Positions 50,002 through 63,500 of a stretch of 64,000 bases of DNA are shown here, one piece after another. Below the pieces are notes generated by a model. The model searched no databases, was not told the origin of the DNA, and saw only the letters and a program-made list of their open reading frames with translations. The stretch's first letter is position 1; every line of letters begins with the position of its first letter. The translations under genes and the position numbers were made by a program. The stretch lies in assembly GCF_020882245.1 (NCBI RefSeq), contig NC_083598.1:45049858-45113857 (forward strand), given 5' to 3'. This DNA is from Rhopalosiphum padi (Eukaryota; Arthropoda; Insecta; Hemiptera; Aphididae).

Positions 50002-52720
50002 AAATTTTAAAAACGGTCAAAATATTTTTTAAATTATATTATGTATAGAAAATTATCGTATAACTAGTTGAAGCAAATTTTAAGTTTCTATAGTTATTTG
50101 TGTTTAAGTTAAATAAAAAAAAAATAAAAAAAATGAATCAACAACTCTGATTAATAAAAGTTTTCATTTGTCCTTAATTTTTTGTTTGTTTTTCTCAATT
50201 ATTTTCAAAAATACTAGTGACTTTTTTTATTTTATCTCTAGATCTAATTTTATATCTAAAACCATATTCAAAATTAAAAATCAAACTATTTTTTTGACTA
50301 TACTTACTGTGTATAATGTATACCTCTACACACACTATTTTTAAAAAAAAACACACACACACACACATCACCACTCACAATCTAAAATATATTATAGGTA
50401 ATTATGTAATATTTTTAACGTTATTTAATATTAATGCATGAGATGTAGCTTATTGTATTATAATCAATGTACTAATTACGCTTTTAAATACAACCAGTAA
50501 GCAGGTGGTTAATACAAAGAAACACGAAGTAATTTCATACTGTCTGGTGAAAAATTAAAATATTTTTTTATATATAAAAATATATATAAATCTTTTATAA
50601 TTTAACTTCATCTATAAAACTACAGTAGCGTATGATATGTGATGACAATTTGAATTGTTTTGAGAAAGAAAAACTAAACATTCACTAAGAATGTGAATTA
50701 TTTTTGGTTTATCTGAATTTCATATTATTTCAAAAAAGGATGATTTATATTATAATTAAATTATGTAACGTACCCACTACCTGCTACATCTAATGGTTGG
50801 ATTTTTATTCTTTGAGGTATAAATACCATATACGTAGTGAGAAAATGCGGGTTTAAACATTTTAAAAAGGGAGTGAAACAGATGTGCCTAAGTAAATTTA
50901 CTTGTTAAAAAAATAAAGGTGTCCCAATTCAACCATACAGTAAACTTTTCGAATTGCATGTGCTAAAAAGTTTGTTGGCACAATCTGTATTATTATTTTA
51001 TTTTATTTTTGTTTTTGTATTTTTAAACGAAATTGTTCGTTTTGGTATCGTTTCAATTACGTTTCGCCTGCCTGATGGTTTTTAATTAATTCCCACTAGT
51101 TCCCCTTAGCCTACCAAGTGTTTGGCAGCCAACGCGAGTCAAGCTCCACCCAGAATTTTTCGTTGTTGGTTTTTTTTTGTTTTTGACCACTTTTCTTCTA
51201 CAACACAATTTGACCAGATTTTCGAATAATAAACGATTTAATTATAAGATTTTTGATTTGTCATTATTTACCTATTTACCTTATTGAAGTTATCATGTAT
51301 TTCTTATTTTTTTTCTTTTTTTTTTTTATATAGGTATAAACAATATATAAGAACATGCAGAAAAAGGAGAATTTCCAAATCGATGATTTGTTTTTAGAGG
51401 AATAGAGAAAATTATTTTTCAATTTTTTCTGTGCTGTGCTAGGTTTATATGATTGGCCATCAGCTGCAATAGTTATGTTACAAGTCGGATATATCTAGGT
51501 ATTAATAAAATATCAGTTAAAAAATAAAGTATCAATATAATTAATTTTCTATTTTATTAAGTAAGAAACGATTGCTATTATATCTCATTAATTACAATTA
51601 CACGAAAATAATAGTTTGACCTAATATATTTGATCACCTATTGAAATTTAATTCTTAAAAACTAAATTTAATTGGTTATTAAATATTTGAACACTCAAAG
51701 TAAGGCGTGTAATAATAGTTATTAAACATAAGTACTTATATAGTACTTACTTATTGTATATAATGTACAAACGAATTTATTCAAATGAAATATCGTAGTA
51801 AATAATAAATATTCAGAATTGTTATAAAGTACGTTCAAAAAAACTATAACATGCTCAACTTCCATAAAACTACGAGTACCTTTTTTTTTGAACACAATAC
51901 CTTTAGTAATATCGTAGGTACCTACCTAAATATATATCATGTCAACAAATATAAAAATAATTTTGGTAGATCGTTAAAAACCGTATAAAGCTTGTTGAAC
52001 TATTCAAAATGGACTGCTGAAGACATGTAAGTGCATCGTTAGTTGAAAAAAATAAAATGTAGTTATTTCAATAGGATTTTCTCTTACGTCACATTTCATC
52101 CATTGTCATTGCCAGTATATCTGATATGATTTAAAATTGAATTCAAAATCAAGTATGTGAATATAATATATATTACAATATTTTAAACAGTATTTCTTTT
52201 TTTTTTCTTGTATAGATTAAACGCTATATAACATCATATAAATATGTAAGAATATTAACTTCTTCAGCAAAAAAAAGAGTATTTTTCATTAATAATTATT
52301 TATAGTCGTTAAAATACATATAAAATGTGTATATTTCAAAATATAAGTTAACAAATTCAACAAATATAATTGAATAATTAATATTGCCTTTGAAATCTAT
52401 ACTATCCAAGTACAATATTTAATAATGATTTCTTCAGCTATCTAATTTATATATGACTATCACAACTATATATTATACTATATATTGGTCGTCTCGGGAT
52501 AATGGTCATGACGATATATATAATTTATTAATGATAAAATGGAGTTATACAATATTGTAACATGGATATTATAAATAGTATTTATTATATTAAAGGGTAA
52601 TAAGCTTTAAAACTCCTCTAAAAAGAAATATATTAAAAAAGAGATATTTGAGTTTTTTCTCTTTGTGGCTCTACTCCGTTAGGAATATGCGTATATATAT
52701 ATATTATAATACACTAACGT
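50002..52720. other. AT-rich non-coding stretch
   Basis: AT-rich sequence with a (AC)n tract at 50351-50367. A less AT-rich patch at about 51050-51150 includes TTCGCCTGCCTGATGG and CCAACGCGAGTCAAGCTCCA. It could be an old repeat, but I cannot assign it. No gene is supported. Confidence 0.5.
50351..50367 (+). repeat. (AC)8 microsatellite
   Basis: Seventeen bases of AC repeat after an A-run. Confidence 0.85.
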
Positions 52721-53670
52721 TTCAAGAAATTCCCAAGTAATAATCGGCATTACAATGGGGTTTGGTGGTAGCGAAATTCAAATTGTTGGCAACGTTTTCC
52801 AATGCCACCGCCACCGTCGTTGCAATGTTATTATGTTCGCCCGAGCGAAAATACAGTTCGGTGTGTTGTACACAGTACGACGTCGGTCTCTGCACGGGCG
52901 CGCCACAATTACGACGGACGGGAGTCGTGGTGTTGCGGCGGAGGTCGCGGGAGACGTCTCCGAAGTCCGGAGATACACTGATGCGTTTATCGAATGGAAT
53001 TATAATAACCTTCGGAGACGGAAATCGTGTCAAATTCTTTGGCGCCCGAGAAAAACCGTCCTACACAGCGAATTGTAAATATATATATATATATAATATA
53101 AAATATATTATATTATATTGGTCAGGTTCGAGTTACGCGTTCGGGAATAATATATTATATCGATATCATTATACCTACGTCGTTAATACCGCACAAACGT
53201 AATATTATGAGGTGTTTATAACACTATATGTAATATTATTATTATATGTTATTATATTCAACGGAGAGCTCCGGAGATCTGTACCCTTCCCGAGGCTTTC
53301 GCAGACGATGAGATTACGCACACGCGATAGGCGTAGTACGTATACTATTATTATAATAGTATAGTACAACTATACGTATATCGAATTGTGCAATTTTCCT
53401 ATAGTCTTTCGCACGCGCTCGTTTGACGTATTTTATCTCGTCGTTATATTATTTTACGACTCGTTTATTTTTTTTTTACCTTTCGCTCGCGTTACGCACG
53501 CATATACACATATTTTATGTGTGATATATACACACATGCACGGATGTCACGGAGGAGAATATAATAATATATAAAATATAATATTATGTAAATCAAAGTG
53601 ACGTTTTCGAATCGCAACGTCGTCTTCGTGTTCGATAATGTACACATAGTAATTTTTGCGTGTGTGTAAT

Positions 53671-53754
53671 GCGTGTGTGTGTGTGTACATATTATATAAT
53701 ATATGTCATTGTAAGCCAGCGTGCGTGTGTGTGTGTACGCGCGCGAGTGTGTGT
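53671..53754 (+). repeat. Interrupted TG/CG microsatellite cluster
   Basis: TG arrays at 53673-53686 and 53721-53736, then GCGCGCGAGTGTGTGTGCGG. Alternating purine-pyrimidine runs of this kind can adopt Z-DNA. Confidence 0.85.
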
Positions 53755-53918
53755 GCGGCTCGGAGGGTTTATTGATCGAGGCCAGGCCACGCAAGCTTTC
53801 CTGGCGCTGCTGCCGTTAGGCGAGGGGGCGGTCGGGAGGATAGTGGCACAGTATGGTGAGCGACGGGGTGGGTGGATTTCGCAGTAAGATGAACCGGGTG
53901 GCGACGTGAAGGGTGACG

Positions 53919-53938
53919 GGGGTGGTGGTGGTGGTGGC
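53919..53938 (+). repeat. (GGT)6 microsatellite
   Basis: Six GGT units in the GC-rich island. If read as protein it would give homopolymers, but no credible frame uses it. Confidence 0.85.
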
Positions 53939-53999
53939 GGTAGTGGTGAAAGTTTCGGCGTCGTCGGCAGCCCCGCGAGAAGGGCGCGCGCGTTGGGGA

Positions 54000-54030
54000 C
54001 GACGTCGACGACGACGACGACGACGACGTC
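54000..54030 (+). repeat. (GAC)n trinucleotide array
   Basis: About nine GAC/CGA units with one GTC interruption, flanked on both sides by GACGTC, giving the tract near-dyad symmetry. Confidence 0.88.
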
Positions 54031-54131
54031 GGGGGCTGCGATACGACGCGGAAAGAAAGGAGTAAAAACCGACTAAAGGTTAATGGCTGGGAGGGGGAGG
54101 GTACGAAACGGCGGTATCGCGATATTGTATA

Positions 54132-54132
<1 letters not shown>

Positions 54133-54166
<34 letters not shown>
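54133..54166 (+). repeat. (TA)17 microsatellite
   Basis: Thirty-four uninterrupted bases of TA, the longest perfect dinucleotide repeat in the window. Confidence 0.95.
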
Positions 54167-54168
<2 letters not shown>

Positions 54169-54440
54169 TGAACACCGGACACTATATTTACAGTGGTTGT
54201 CGGATACGGAGACCAGGCCGAAATATTGACCTAAACCTACTCCGTGGTGGTCTGCACCACGCCGGTGTAGCGTGGCGCACCGGACGTCGGACGTACCTAT
54301 AATTCCCACCTATTTTTATATAAACAACGGTTCTGAGGGGAATGGCGAGGGGGCGACAGCGCTGGAGCTATTATTTATCGGATGGGCGCGGAAGAGGTTT
54401 TGACGCACGACAAGCGTTTAGAAAATATCGACTCTCGCAG

Positions 54441-54457
54441 CCGCCGCCGCCGCCGCC
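54441..54457 (+). repeat. (CCG)5 microsatellite
   Basis: Five CCG units followed by CCA. Confidence 0.85.
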
Positions 54458-54599
54458 ACGTATACCGCAAGGGGATCCGGACTTGACGCGACGACATGTC
54501 GCCACCGCGTGTTTACATCTCGTCTTGTTGTTGTCGGACGCGACTGTGTGTGAAACGACGTTACCGATACGAAATCAATGTCAATTAAAACGTTATACT

Positions 54600-54630
54600 C
54601 AACAACAACAACAACAACAATAATAATAAT
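54600..54630 (+). repeat. (CAA)7(TAA)3 microsatellite
   Basis: Compound trinucleotide repeat ending a frame that would otherwise read poly-Q. It marks the right edge of the CCG-rich patch. Confidence 0.9.
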
Positions 54631-54966
54631 CACAAGGCCTGCACAAAATCGTAGAATATAAGTACATAATATATTATTATACGGCGAATCATCGCTTGTT
54701 CCGCAACAGTGTCTGTTTCATATCCGATATACGAGTAGTATATACGCAAAGGTATAATATATATAATCTAAAACCACGTTATTCCGAAATTTACGATCGT
54801 CAGTCTCACGTATGGATTACGTTTCATCGGTTGTCGTTTCAATACCTATATATGTATATATATACACACACATACAATACGAAGGATAGTTTACTATTCA
54901 CATGATGTGCACAATACAAATTGTGTGCGAGATGTATACATCGCATGGCCGTCGGACGACCGTCGT

Positions 54967-55005
54967 TATAAAGGCGTAACGCACGCAGGTGGAACGCTGT
55001 CATCG
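54967..55005 (+). promoter_or_regulatory. Candidate TATA-box promoter
   Basis: TATAAAGG at 54967-54974 sits in GC-rich surroundings (CCGTCGT before, CGTAACGCACGC after), so it is not a trivial AT-rich match. An Inr-like TCATCG lies at 55000-55005, about 33-35 bp downstream, slightly longer than the usual 30 bp. The repeated CCGTCGGACGACCGTCG just upstream (54947-54963) is a possible factor site. The 81-codon frame at 55050 would have a leader of about 48 bases. Confidence 0.35.
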
Positions 55006-55049
55006 AATCCGACGATATTGTATTTCGTTTTTACTAGCCGTTATGCGTA

Positions 55050-55295
55050 ATGTATAAAAATTATTATGGTCATTTGTTTGAAACAGAGATATTGCGCGAT
55101 TTGCCCACACCACCACGACAACACAGGGAAACACGTTCCGCGTTCTACAGACGTATCGGTATCGTTATCCTTAATAATTTATTTTTTACGCTCGTCGAAA
55201 ACATCATGCCGTACCCAGTGCAGCTCATACTAGAATTTATCTCACGTCTGAATGAGACGATTGCTTTCGTAACTATACAATTAAAAATATCTTGA
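55050..55295 (+). CDS. Candidate small protein, 81 residues, unrecognised
   Basis: ATG at 55050 opens 81 codons ending TGA. The peptide starts MYKNYYGHLFETEILRDLPT. A basic, proline-containing stretch (TPPRQHRETR, about residues 20-29) follows. The second half is hydrophobic and helical in character (IGIVILNNLFFTLVENI, about residues 36-52, and VQLILEFI further on), so one or two membrane-associated helices are possible. Composition is more even than in the AT-driven chance frames. It lies just downstream of a TATA/Inr-like pair at the edge of the GC island. No family is recognised, the ATG context is weak, and it may be chance or one exon of a longer gene. Confidence 0.25.
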   Translation: MYKNYYGHLFETEILRDLPTPPRQHRETRSAFYRRIGIVILNNLFFTLVENIMPYPVQLILEFISRLNETIAFVTIQLKIS

Positions 55296-57060
55296 TATAC
55301 AGTATGATATAAGAACCGCGAACATATATTACCCTACGAATATTTAAAAATAGGTAGTACATATTATAATATACACGATTTACTTTGTTATTATTGCAGT
55401 ATATAACATATAACAATACATAATATGTAAATAATATAAGATATAATATCCCTGTAAGCCTGAGTTCGTTTATATGATAATTGTTAATTTATTAATTATA
55501 AAAATAATTTAAAATACATTTAACAACATAATATAATTAGGTACTATATAAAAAAATATTTTTTTCCAGTGAGATTGTTTGGCAAGATTTTTAACAAAAA
55601 AGTTCACTTCCTGTTTAAAAAAAATATAATTTATATAAGCTCATTTAAAAACGATATTTTTATAGTCAAAAACATGTATTATTAGGATTGTCTGTTTAAC
55701 GAAATATTATTTTCCATCTATATTGGGTTTTATACAGTATACAATTAAACTTTACTACAATATGCAATATAATATATCAAATGTTGTCAAAATATGCAAT
55801 AAACTTGTATATAAAAAAAAATTTTGAAACTATTACGATTCGTATAGGTACTCAACTGTCGAAAATATAATAGTAAAAAATATACAATTACATATAAATC
55901 CGCGCTCCAATGATAACAGTAATTCAAGTATCGAAATATCAAAATATGCAAACTACCTACAGATGTAGGTCGTGAATTCAATTTTTCTCAGTATAATACG
56001 TCGTGTACAAAACAATATAATGATATAATCAATATATTGATATTATATTTACACGCTAGAGAACAAAATCAAGACTTTGTACATTGAATCGGAATGATTT
56101 TTGAAATGTTTTAATGTATATAAAACCAAGATAGCGCAATATTTGATGTCTTTGTAATATTTTATCATATTATTTTATCTCACACGCATAATACTATATT
56201 GTTTCGTCAAAATAAAACTATATTCTTCAAATATTTATTATTTTTATGACAAAAAAAAAAAAGCAACCAGACTATGTTAACGTTTTTAAATTAACATTAT
56301 TTGTGACAGATAAAATATTTTATTTTTTAAACAATACTACACTTATAGGTATAAGGTACAGGATTAAAACGCACACAAATCGTTACATATAAGTACGACC
56401 ATATATATATATATTAAATTTGTTTCACTGAATGGAATTCAAATATTTAATTTCTCAAAGTTTATCGTTTGATGCGATTAACGAATTAAAGGGGCCACGA
56501 GTAGAATTTATTAATGAGATTCTCTCGTATTCAAAAATATTTTCTGTATCTTTTTATTTTAAATTACCCAAATATTTAGAAATTTATTTTTGTGCTTTTC
56601 ACAGAACACAGAGTAAAACAATATCTCGCTTTACCTTCTATAATTTTATAATGTTACGTGCACAACTATATATAATGTCGATTCTAATGTGTGGTACGCG
56701 AGATATCAATATATTTTGTTAACTAGCTAATAGCGTCCAAATACTGGGAGTATTATAATATTATATTATATATATATATAGTCCCTATAAATAATAAATA
56801 GCGGTGAAAGGATGATTTTTAAATACATTTTAAACTATATTATATCATATTATATTTGGTAGGAGTGTCAATACTTACGAGGTTGTGACGTTTTATAATA
56901 ATGTATTAAATCATTTGCTACACAACTCTTACCTGAAACAGAAAATACAATTATAATTTAGTTTAATCTATGATAGTATTATTTTCAATGAAAAAAAACA
57001 AAACAAAAGAAATTTAATATGTAGTGTACACACACCACTGTAGTTAGACTAATAATAATA
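55296..57060. other. AT-rich non-coding stretch
   Basis: AT-rich sequence. A 96-codon plus frame at 56432-56722 and a 64-codon minus frame at 55787-55981 have no motif and are not called. TA tracts lie at 56401-56414 and 56767-56780, and an (AAT)n tract starts at 57050. Confidence 0.5.
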
Positions 57061-57930
57061 ATAATATGGTGACACGGCTGCAGTGTCCCTTTATCGCCAT
57101 AATAACCCTCATCGAATATATCATGATAGTATGTCCTTGCGGTCTCGTGTAGTGACTGTATATTATGCGTTATTTTATCGTTTAAAAAACTTGGTCAAGA
57201 GGTAACTGGCGCGTCGGCACGTATTCAATCGAATAAGACTCCTCGCGTATTCGATCGTTCTGGTAACATAATGATTTGACGCGTATAATTTGTATGTATG
57301 TATATTATAATATGATATACCTATTATTATAGCGAACGTGTGGATGTACATCTCTAGTTTTCCGAACGTTGTCGAAATCGCTAAGTGGAATTTTATAGTA
57401 ATAATACATTTTCCATTGACTTGACACACTCATAATTATTACAGCGTAATGTCATCGGCGACCCTGTGGCCTATTACTGTCCTCTCGGGATTAATATACC
57501 AACACCATCACGCACCATTATTATTACACGCGCAATACAAACGCGCGGCTTCAGTCGGTCAAACCCTACCTACCTACCTACTTTTCGAAACAAAAAGTGT
57601 AAATTGTTTTCAATGGGTACCTGGAACGGAGTTTCAACTTAAACGATAATTTAATCACGCGGCCGCCGCCCGATTACGTTATTATTTATAGAATGCATTT
57701 CACGGCGGTCACGGCGTAATATTATTATATTGTTATGCGACCGACCCCTCCCCGCTCAAAACCATTGCAGAGCACCCTCTTATGTGACGCATTTTATGGG
57801 AGCATCGCGTTGATCGTGTAGCTTTTTATCATATATTTTCGTTGCTTTGAATCATTGTACACGTAAAATGTTTAAAGTGTTAGGTTAATGATACCTGGAT
57901 GACGTGTAATCTTCAAGGTGATTACGTTGT
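57061..57930. promoter_or_regulatory. GC-richer pocket, candidate regulatory region
   Basis: Raised CpG with GCGCGTCGGCACGTATTC near 57208, CACGCGGCCGCCGCCCGATT near 57656 and CCGACCCCTCCCCGCTC near 57742. A (CCTA)4 run lies near 57570. An 84-codon minus frame (57175-57429) and a 66-codon plus frame (57449-57649) are not recognisable and face away from each other. It could be a second regulatory block linked to the 52.7-55.3 kb island. Confidence 0.3.
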
Positions 57931-60009
57931 CGTCAAACTTTATTTGGATAAAACGACATTTTGAATACAATGTACCTATACGAGTACCTACATAACGTAC
58001 ATTTTAGTATCTAACCAAACCTTAGTCGAATTTAATGAAATGTAAATAAAATTCGTTATTGGAATACAAACAAACTGAAGGAATACTTTAGTAGTTTAGT
58101 TTATAATACTACTCGTATAATACGTATATACGACTCATATCGATGTTGCCGGACATACAATATATTATTGCGCTATTGATTGTTAATCATTAAAAATTAT
58201 GCTATTTTATATTTTATCATTTTTATAACAAGCATTTATCAATATTTATTTATGTCCAGTGTCCTTATTGCAGTCTTCATATGGCCAGTGCGCATATTGT
58301 CTTAAACATTAGATTTTTTGATCAAAGCGGATGAGTTGCAATAAAATATTTTTAAATAGGTATTATGTAATCTTTTTTGGGAAAAAACTATCTTATAGTG
58401 TAATAAAACGACGTGCTCTGTTTAGACGATTTTGATTTAAATTGCAGTATACCTACCTAGATTATTATAATATGCAATTTAAAAAGTGCAAGATTTTAAT
58501 TTTTTTTCCAAACCACGTCATAGCCAATGATAATTGCTACTCGTATCACGCTATTATAATGTTTAATAAATGATGTATGCAATCTTTACTTGACAATTTT
58601 TTTTATGCATATTACGCTTATTATATTGAATTTTTTTACCACATGAAACAATAAGTAAATTGACCTAGATCAGATTAGGTTATTTGAATGTGATGATTCA
58701 TTGTTGCTTTTAAGTGCACAATATTGCAATATAAAACACATACACTGTCTTGTGCCAAAACGAACAATAAAAAAAACGTATTCTCGATATCCATAGTATT
58801 TCTGTACACTGTCCGCACTTTTTTCTATTGAATATCCAATTTTAAATAAATATATTATTTAAATTATTAACAATAAATTGTTTTTTTTTTTGTATGTGTG
58901 GGTTAGACCTTTATTGCTTTTGATTGCATTTGAATAGCAACATTCTCTTATTTTTTAGACATAAAACAATGTGATAAAATATAAATATATATAGTAGTAA
59001 TCTCTCCTTTATTTTTATTTTTATTTTTTAGCTACTTTAAATTCGCAGCACGGATTATTTTGTGTGGGATAAAATGTGTAATTATTAGAGATTTAATAAA
59101 TTAAAAAACAATTCATGAATTTAAACATGAAATTGCCATTAAACGTACTTTGATAAAACAATTTATAAATATAAATAAACTAATCCATGCTGTATAGAAG
59201 ATTTATAATGTATTTACTATACGAAAAACAGTGACATAAAAACGTAATTTATATACACATACGTGTTTAAAAAAAGCATTAAATATGAATAAAGAAGCGA
59301 AATCAGATATACCTAACCTAACCTACTGCTAAGATAGATACTATGGAATTGATATTCTGATACCATTATATCTACATAATAATATATATTATGTTCCTAG
59401 ACTAAGTTATAATTTACAATCATTATTCTTTTTGTATGGCAAAATGTCTAGTTATTATTTACATAATCTTATACACCTCATACTCTATACATTATATAAT
59501 TTATATTAGAGTTATAAGAATTCTATTCCATTCAGTGTTGATTATAAATAAACAATTTCAATATTTTAATTGTCATTAATGATGAAAATATAATCTAAAA
59601 GAGGCTTTATAAGTAAAGAAATAATAATTATAAAATATTAATATTTCAATTAAATTCTTATTCACGTTTATTTGGAATTCAAGAAAATAAAAACGTGTTA
59701 TTTTCTATCACTTCGTTCATTTTCTGGAAAAAGGTTAAGAATTTAATTGTATTATTTACAGATATTTATATTTTAAGATGAATAATAAATTTATATGACA
59801 AAATATTATGATACTGCCATAAATATATTCTTAAATTCTAATTATTCCGTAAAATAAGAGGATAAAACAACGTAAAACTTTCTAGAAAGTACATAATCAA
59901 TGTTAACAATAAAATATCTGGTTTCTGCTTAATGAAATAAAAAAATCATAATGATAAGACTATACATTTTACATATAGAACGAACCTCAATGAAAATATT
60001 ACTGTGATG
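57931..60009. other. AT-rich non-coding stretch
   Basis: AT-rich sequence. CCTAACCTAACC near 59313 is too short to be telomeric. No gene or element was recognised. Confidence 0.55.
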
Positions 60010-60560
60010 ATTATAATAAACATTTCGTTCACTATGATGGGTGCTGTGCATACACGGTTTGCGGATTCGCCGTTATTTTGCCATTTTTATTATTATTATT
60101 ATTCGTTAGGGGTGGACCATACGGTTTAAAATGAAGACGGGGAAACGGGCAAGACACGATATGCTGCACTTCACATGTTTGCATATAAAAGTAGGCACTA
60201 TGACCTTATTAAACCATAATATATTATACAACGTATATATAGGTACTATTGATTAAGCCGTTGGCTAACGTATACACATAGCAAACATCTTAACCCATCG
60301 TAGTAGTCCATTATAATTATTATGCACTCGACTACATTGCTAGTGTGGCGACGGTCGCAAATACAACATGATGATAGTGTATTATATTATTATACATGCA
60401 TGAACGTTGTGGGTGGGGAAGGGGTAAAATAATAACAAGTTATTATCTGCAGACCCGTTTTTGTTAGTGGATTTGTACCTCCACAGTACCGCCGCGCAGT
60501 AATATTTCAGCGTACTTTTAATACGCCGCATATAAATGTGTACATAATATGTGTTTCGAG
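60010..60560. other. Mildly GC-richer pocket with (TTA)n
   Basis: Slightly raised G+C, for example CGGTTTGCGGATTCGCCGTT near 60055 and GTACCGCCGCGCAGTAATAT near 60486, around a (TTA)n tract at 60085-60104. Nothing coding is recognised. Confidence 0.3.
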
Positions 60561-63500
60561 ATATATTTTAATGGTCATAAAAATATGTCTTAAACAGCTA
60601 GACTGAATGCAAAAATATCGAATTCTGGACTACGGTAAGAGCTATACTAGCATTATAGCAATATAGCAAAAAAGTGGTATAAATCATCGCGTTAAAAAAT
60701 ATATATTTCGCGAGGAGTTTGATTTGCACAGAAACGTTCTTGTTTCGTATGTATTTTATGCTTTCAGAATCCAAAATAATGAAATAAACGTTACACTACT
60801 ACTATTGGCACCGCCATATCGGTACAATGGACATTTTCATAGTAGTTTAATACGCAAAAATGTAAATATTTCAGTATGGCTTTTCGCCATTATGTTACAA
60901 TAGTTGTAACAAGGTACACAAAATGAATTATTATTATAGTTAAAGGTCTGGTTTATGGTATTACCGCGTGTATAATTGGGTCACAATTGGTAACCATATT
61001 TAATCGCATGGTTTGAGTACGTACAATATTCAGAAATTGCATACGAACGCAAGGATGGCGAGAGTAGGTAGATATAATATAGTAAATTACCATAAAACAT
61101 AATGATATTATCATGAATAGCTTTTAGTTATTTTACTTGCTTATGGAAATATTGTTTTGCGAAAATAATTTTTATAGTCCCATATAATTTTATAAATGAA
61201 ATATTCTTGCGCTTATAACATTCTGATGTTTATTTTAATATTGGCTATTCGATTTCAAAATATTAATTCAAGTATTTAAGTATAAGTAAAAATATATTTC
61301 CTAATGTATATATACATATTTTATATATTTGTAATATTATATTTGTACAACTTATTAATTATTATTATTCTTTTTAAATTTGTTTATACTTAAAGATAAA
61401 TACAATGAATTGGTATTGCTCGAGAGTATTAAAATAAAGAATCTAATATAAGAAAATTGCTTAAAAAATTATTTGGTCTCATATTTCTGGATCTTAATGA
61501 ATTCGAACAATATTTTGAACAAACCCAAAAATGCACGAATTAATGAAACTATCACTTAGTTAGACAATAAAAACATAACAAAATAATGCAACATATCCAC
61601 TCGATATTGGTCCAAAAAAAAAAGTCAACATTGAAGAGGACAGTAAACAACTGTGTGTACTATACTATCATATTCCCATTTCAAAATTGCTAATTTATTT
61701 ACTTCAGCACATCCAATTATTGCTTTTTTTTTAATTTAAAATGTAATAGCTATGCAGACAGATTATTACATAAAAATAAATTCTGCCGATAATAATGAGT
61801 GTAGGATAATTAGAACATAACGCATAACTGATATATAATTTAAATCTTAAAAAAAATTAACAATAATATAACGAAAATTAAATTGATAAACATATATTGC
61901 TGGAACAAGTTTTATTCGTTTTTTAATATTTAATTCTAATTATAATTATAATTTTGCCGAAGTACCTTCATTAGAAGGTCTCTTCATTCATACTCACTCA
62001 TACTAAATACCTACAACACCTACATATTTTATTGTACAAATGTTTTTTATAGATTTTGTAATAAAAAATTATTATTAAAAAAAAACATTATAATTGTAAT
62101 AAATTTAATTTTATACCGACGACAATATCGTTTAATGTAAATTTTCTTTATTATTATTTATTAGTTCTTACTTATTTATAATATAATAATCGATATAAAT
62201 GTAGGTGATAAATTGTTTAGATTAAAAATATTCAGGCTGTATCATCTGATATTACCTATCTAATATTATGTTTATTTAACTTTAATGAGATATATTTAAA
62301 CACTAAATCAATTAATAAAATAATAAATAATATGAGTATATTAAATTATATATTTTGTGCAGAGTTACGGCGTTAAAATAAAACCTTGTATGTGGAGTTA
62401 AAGAGATATTTTATAAGAAAGTTACAATGCGTGCGCAGTCACGGTGCACCGATCGTTACAGACTTTATAGCTGTAATTGTAGTCAAACCTTACTATTTTG
62501 TTTAAAAATATTTCGTCATTTTTTCGTACTATAATTTTATATTTTTACCTATGGAAATGGCTGAAATAATATTAAATTAATATTTTGAATGTTTAATTGT
62601 CCATGCAGGTGTTTGCGAACGTAGCGAACGTCAAAATGTTTATTTTATATGAAATTTATTATGAAATTTTATTCAATAAAATTATATAATGTTCGATTAA
62701 ACGATTTTAAAACATACTCCATACAATTATAAAGTTTACAATATTGATTTAAGCTAGGGTGGTTGGTATTTTTTAATTGTTTTTTATTGAAACCATTAAG
62801 TAATTTATTTTTGATTTTAAAAGCGTCGTGCTAAAACGACTCTCTCCTTTATTCGTAAAAATAAAATTCTAATGGATTTGCATTCTGGAGAAGCGATAAT
62901 AAATTATATATATTATACAAACAACAAGTGCGCTGATAAAAGCCGGCACGACTGAAATAACTGTAATATTGTGTACTAACGACGTCAAAAGCGGGCGGGA
63001 GAGAAAAATAAGAAAAATATTTTAAGCTGGTGCACAGAAAGTCAGAATAGTGGTGCTAAATTTGTTCAAAGGGTCACTGTTAAAATACTAAACGACACAA
63101 TGATAAACATGACAAAGAAAAATTGTAAAATTTTAAAACGAAAAATAACGGCAATACGTGTTAACAGTTGTAATAATGTAATAGTGGAGTGTTCGTTAAG
63201 AGGATGTCGTGTACTATTTGTTTTCTCTTTCAAAATCACGTACAGCAAATTTGCGTTCAGAAAATCCAATTTTGTGTTCTTAGCTTTAATAATACCAGAG
63301 TAAATAATTGTCATATTATCAAACTTAAAAGTAAGAATATTATATAGGACACCTCGTAGGCTTTTACTGATATTTCAATTTAAAGTGAATTTTTATATAG
63401 CCATGTAAAATATTACAGTTTTAAAATGCCACAACTTCCTTTAAAATTTTAACATCAATACAAGTATATAATGTGCCTAAAATATTATTTTTAACATTAC

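Larger units (their letters stand above)
52721..55049. promoter_or_regulatory. Major GC/CpG-rich island with dense simple repeats
   Basis: The most GC-rich part of the window. It starts near CACCGCCACCGTCGTTGC (52805) and includes the 12-bp palindrome GGAGACGTCTCC (52950-52961), GGCGCGCCAC-type CpG clusters and six microsatellites. Frames up to 146 codons are open on both strands, but they overlap one another and run into TA and TG repeats. None has a recognisable domain, so the cause is composition. Such an island in an AT-rich insect genome most plausibly holds promoter and untranslated exon sequence. A TATA box in GC context near its right end supports transcription to the right. Confidence 0.45.

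Noticed and set aside
52762..53202. 146-codon plus frame with overlapping frames on both strands
   Set aside because: At least four frames are open over the same GC-rich bases, its C-terminal part is translated TA repeat, and no domain is recognisable.
53769..54182. 137-codon minus frame rich in S, H, P and R
   Set aside because: It is made of translated TA, GAC and GGT arrays and shows no domain; a repeat artefact.
54342..54623. 93-codon plus frame ending in poly-Q
   Set aside because: The poly-Q and poly-P segments are the CAA and CCG microsatellites; a competing minus frame (54418-54633) covers the same bases.
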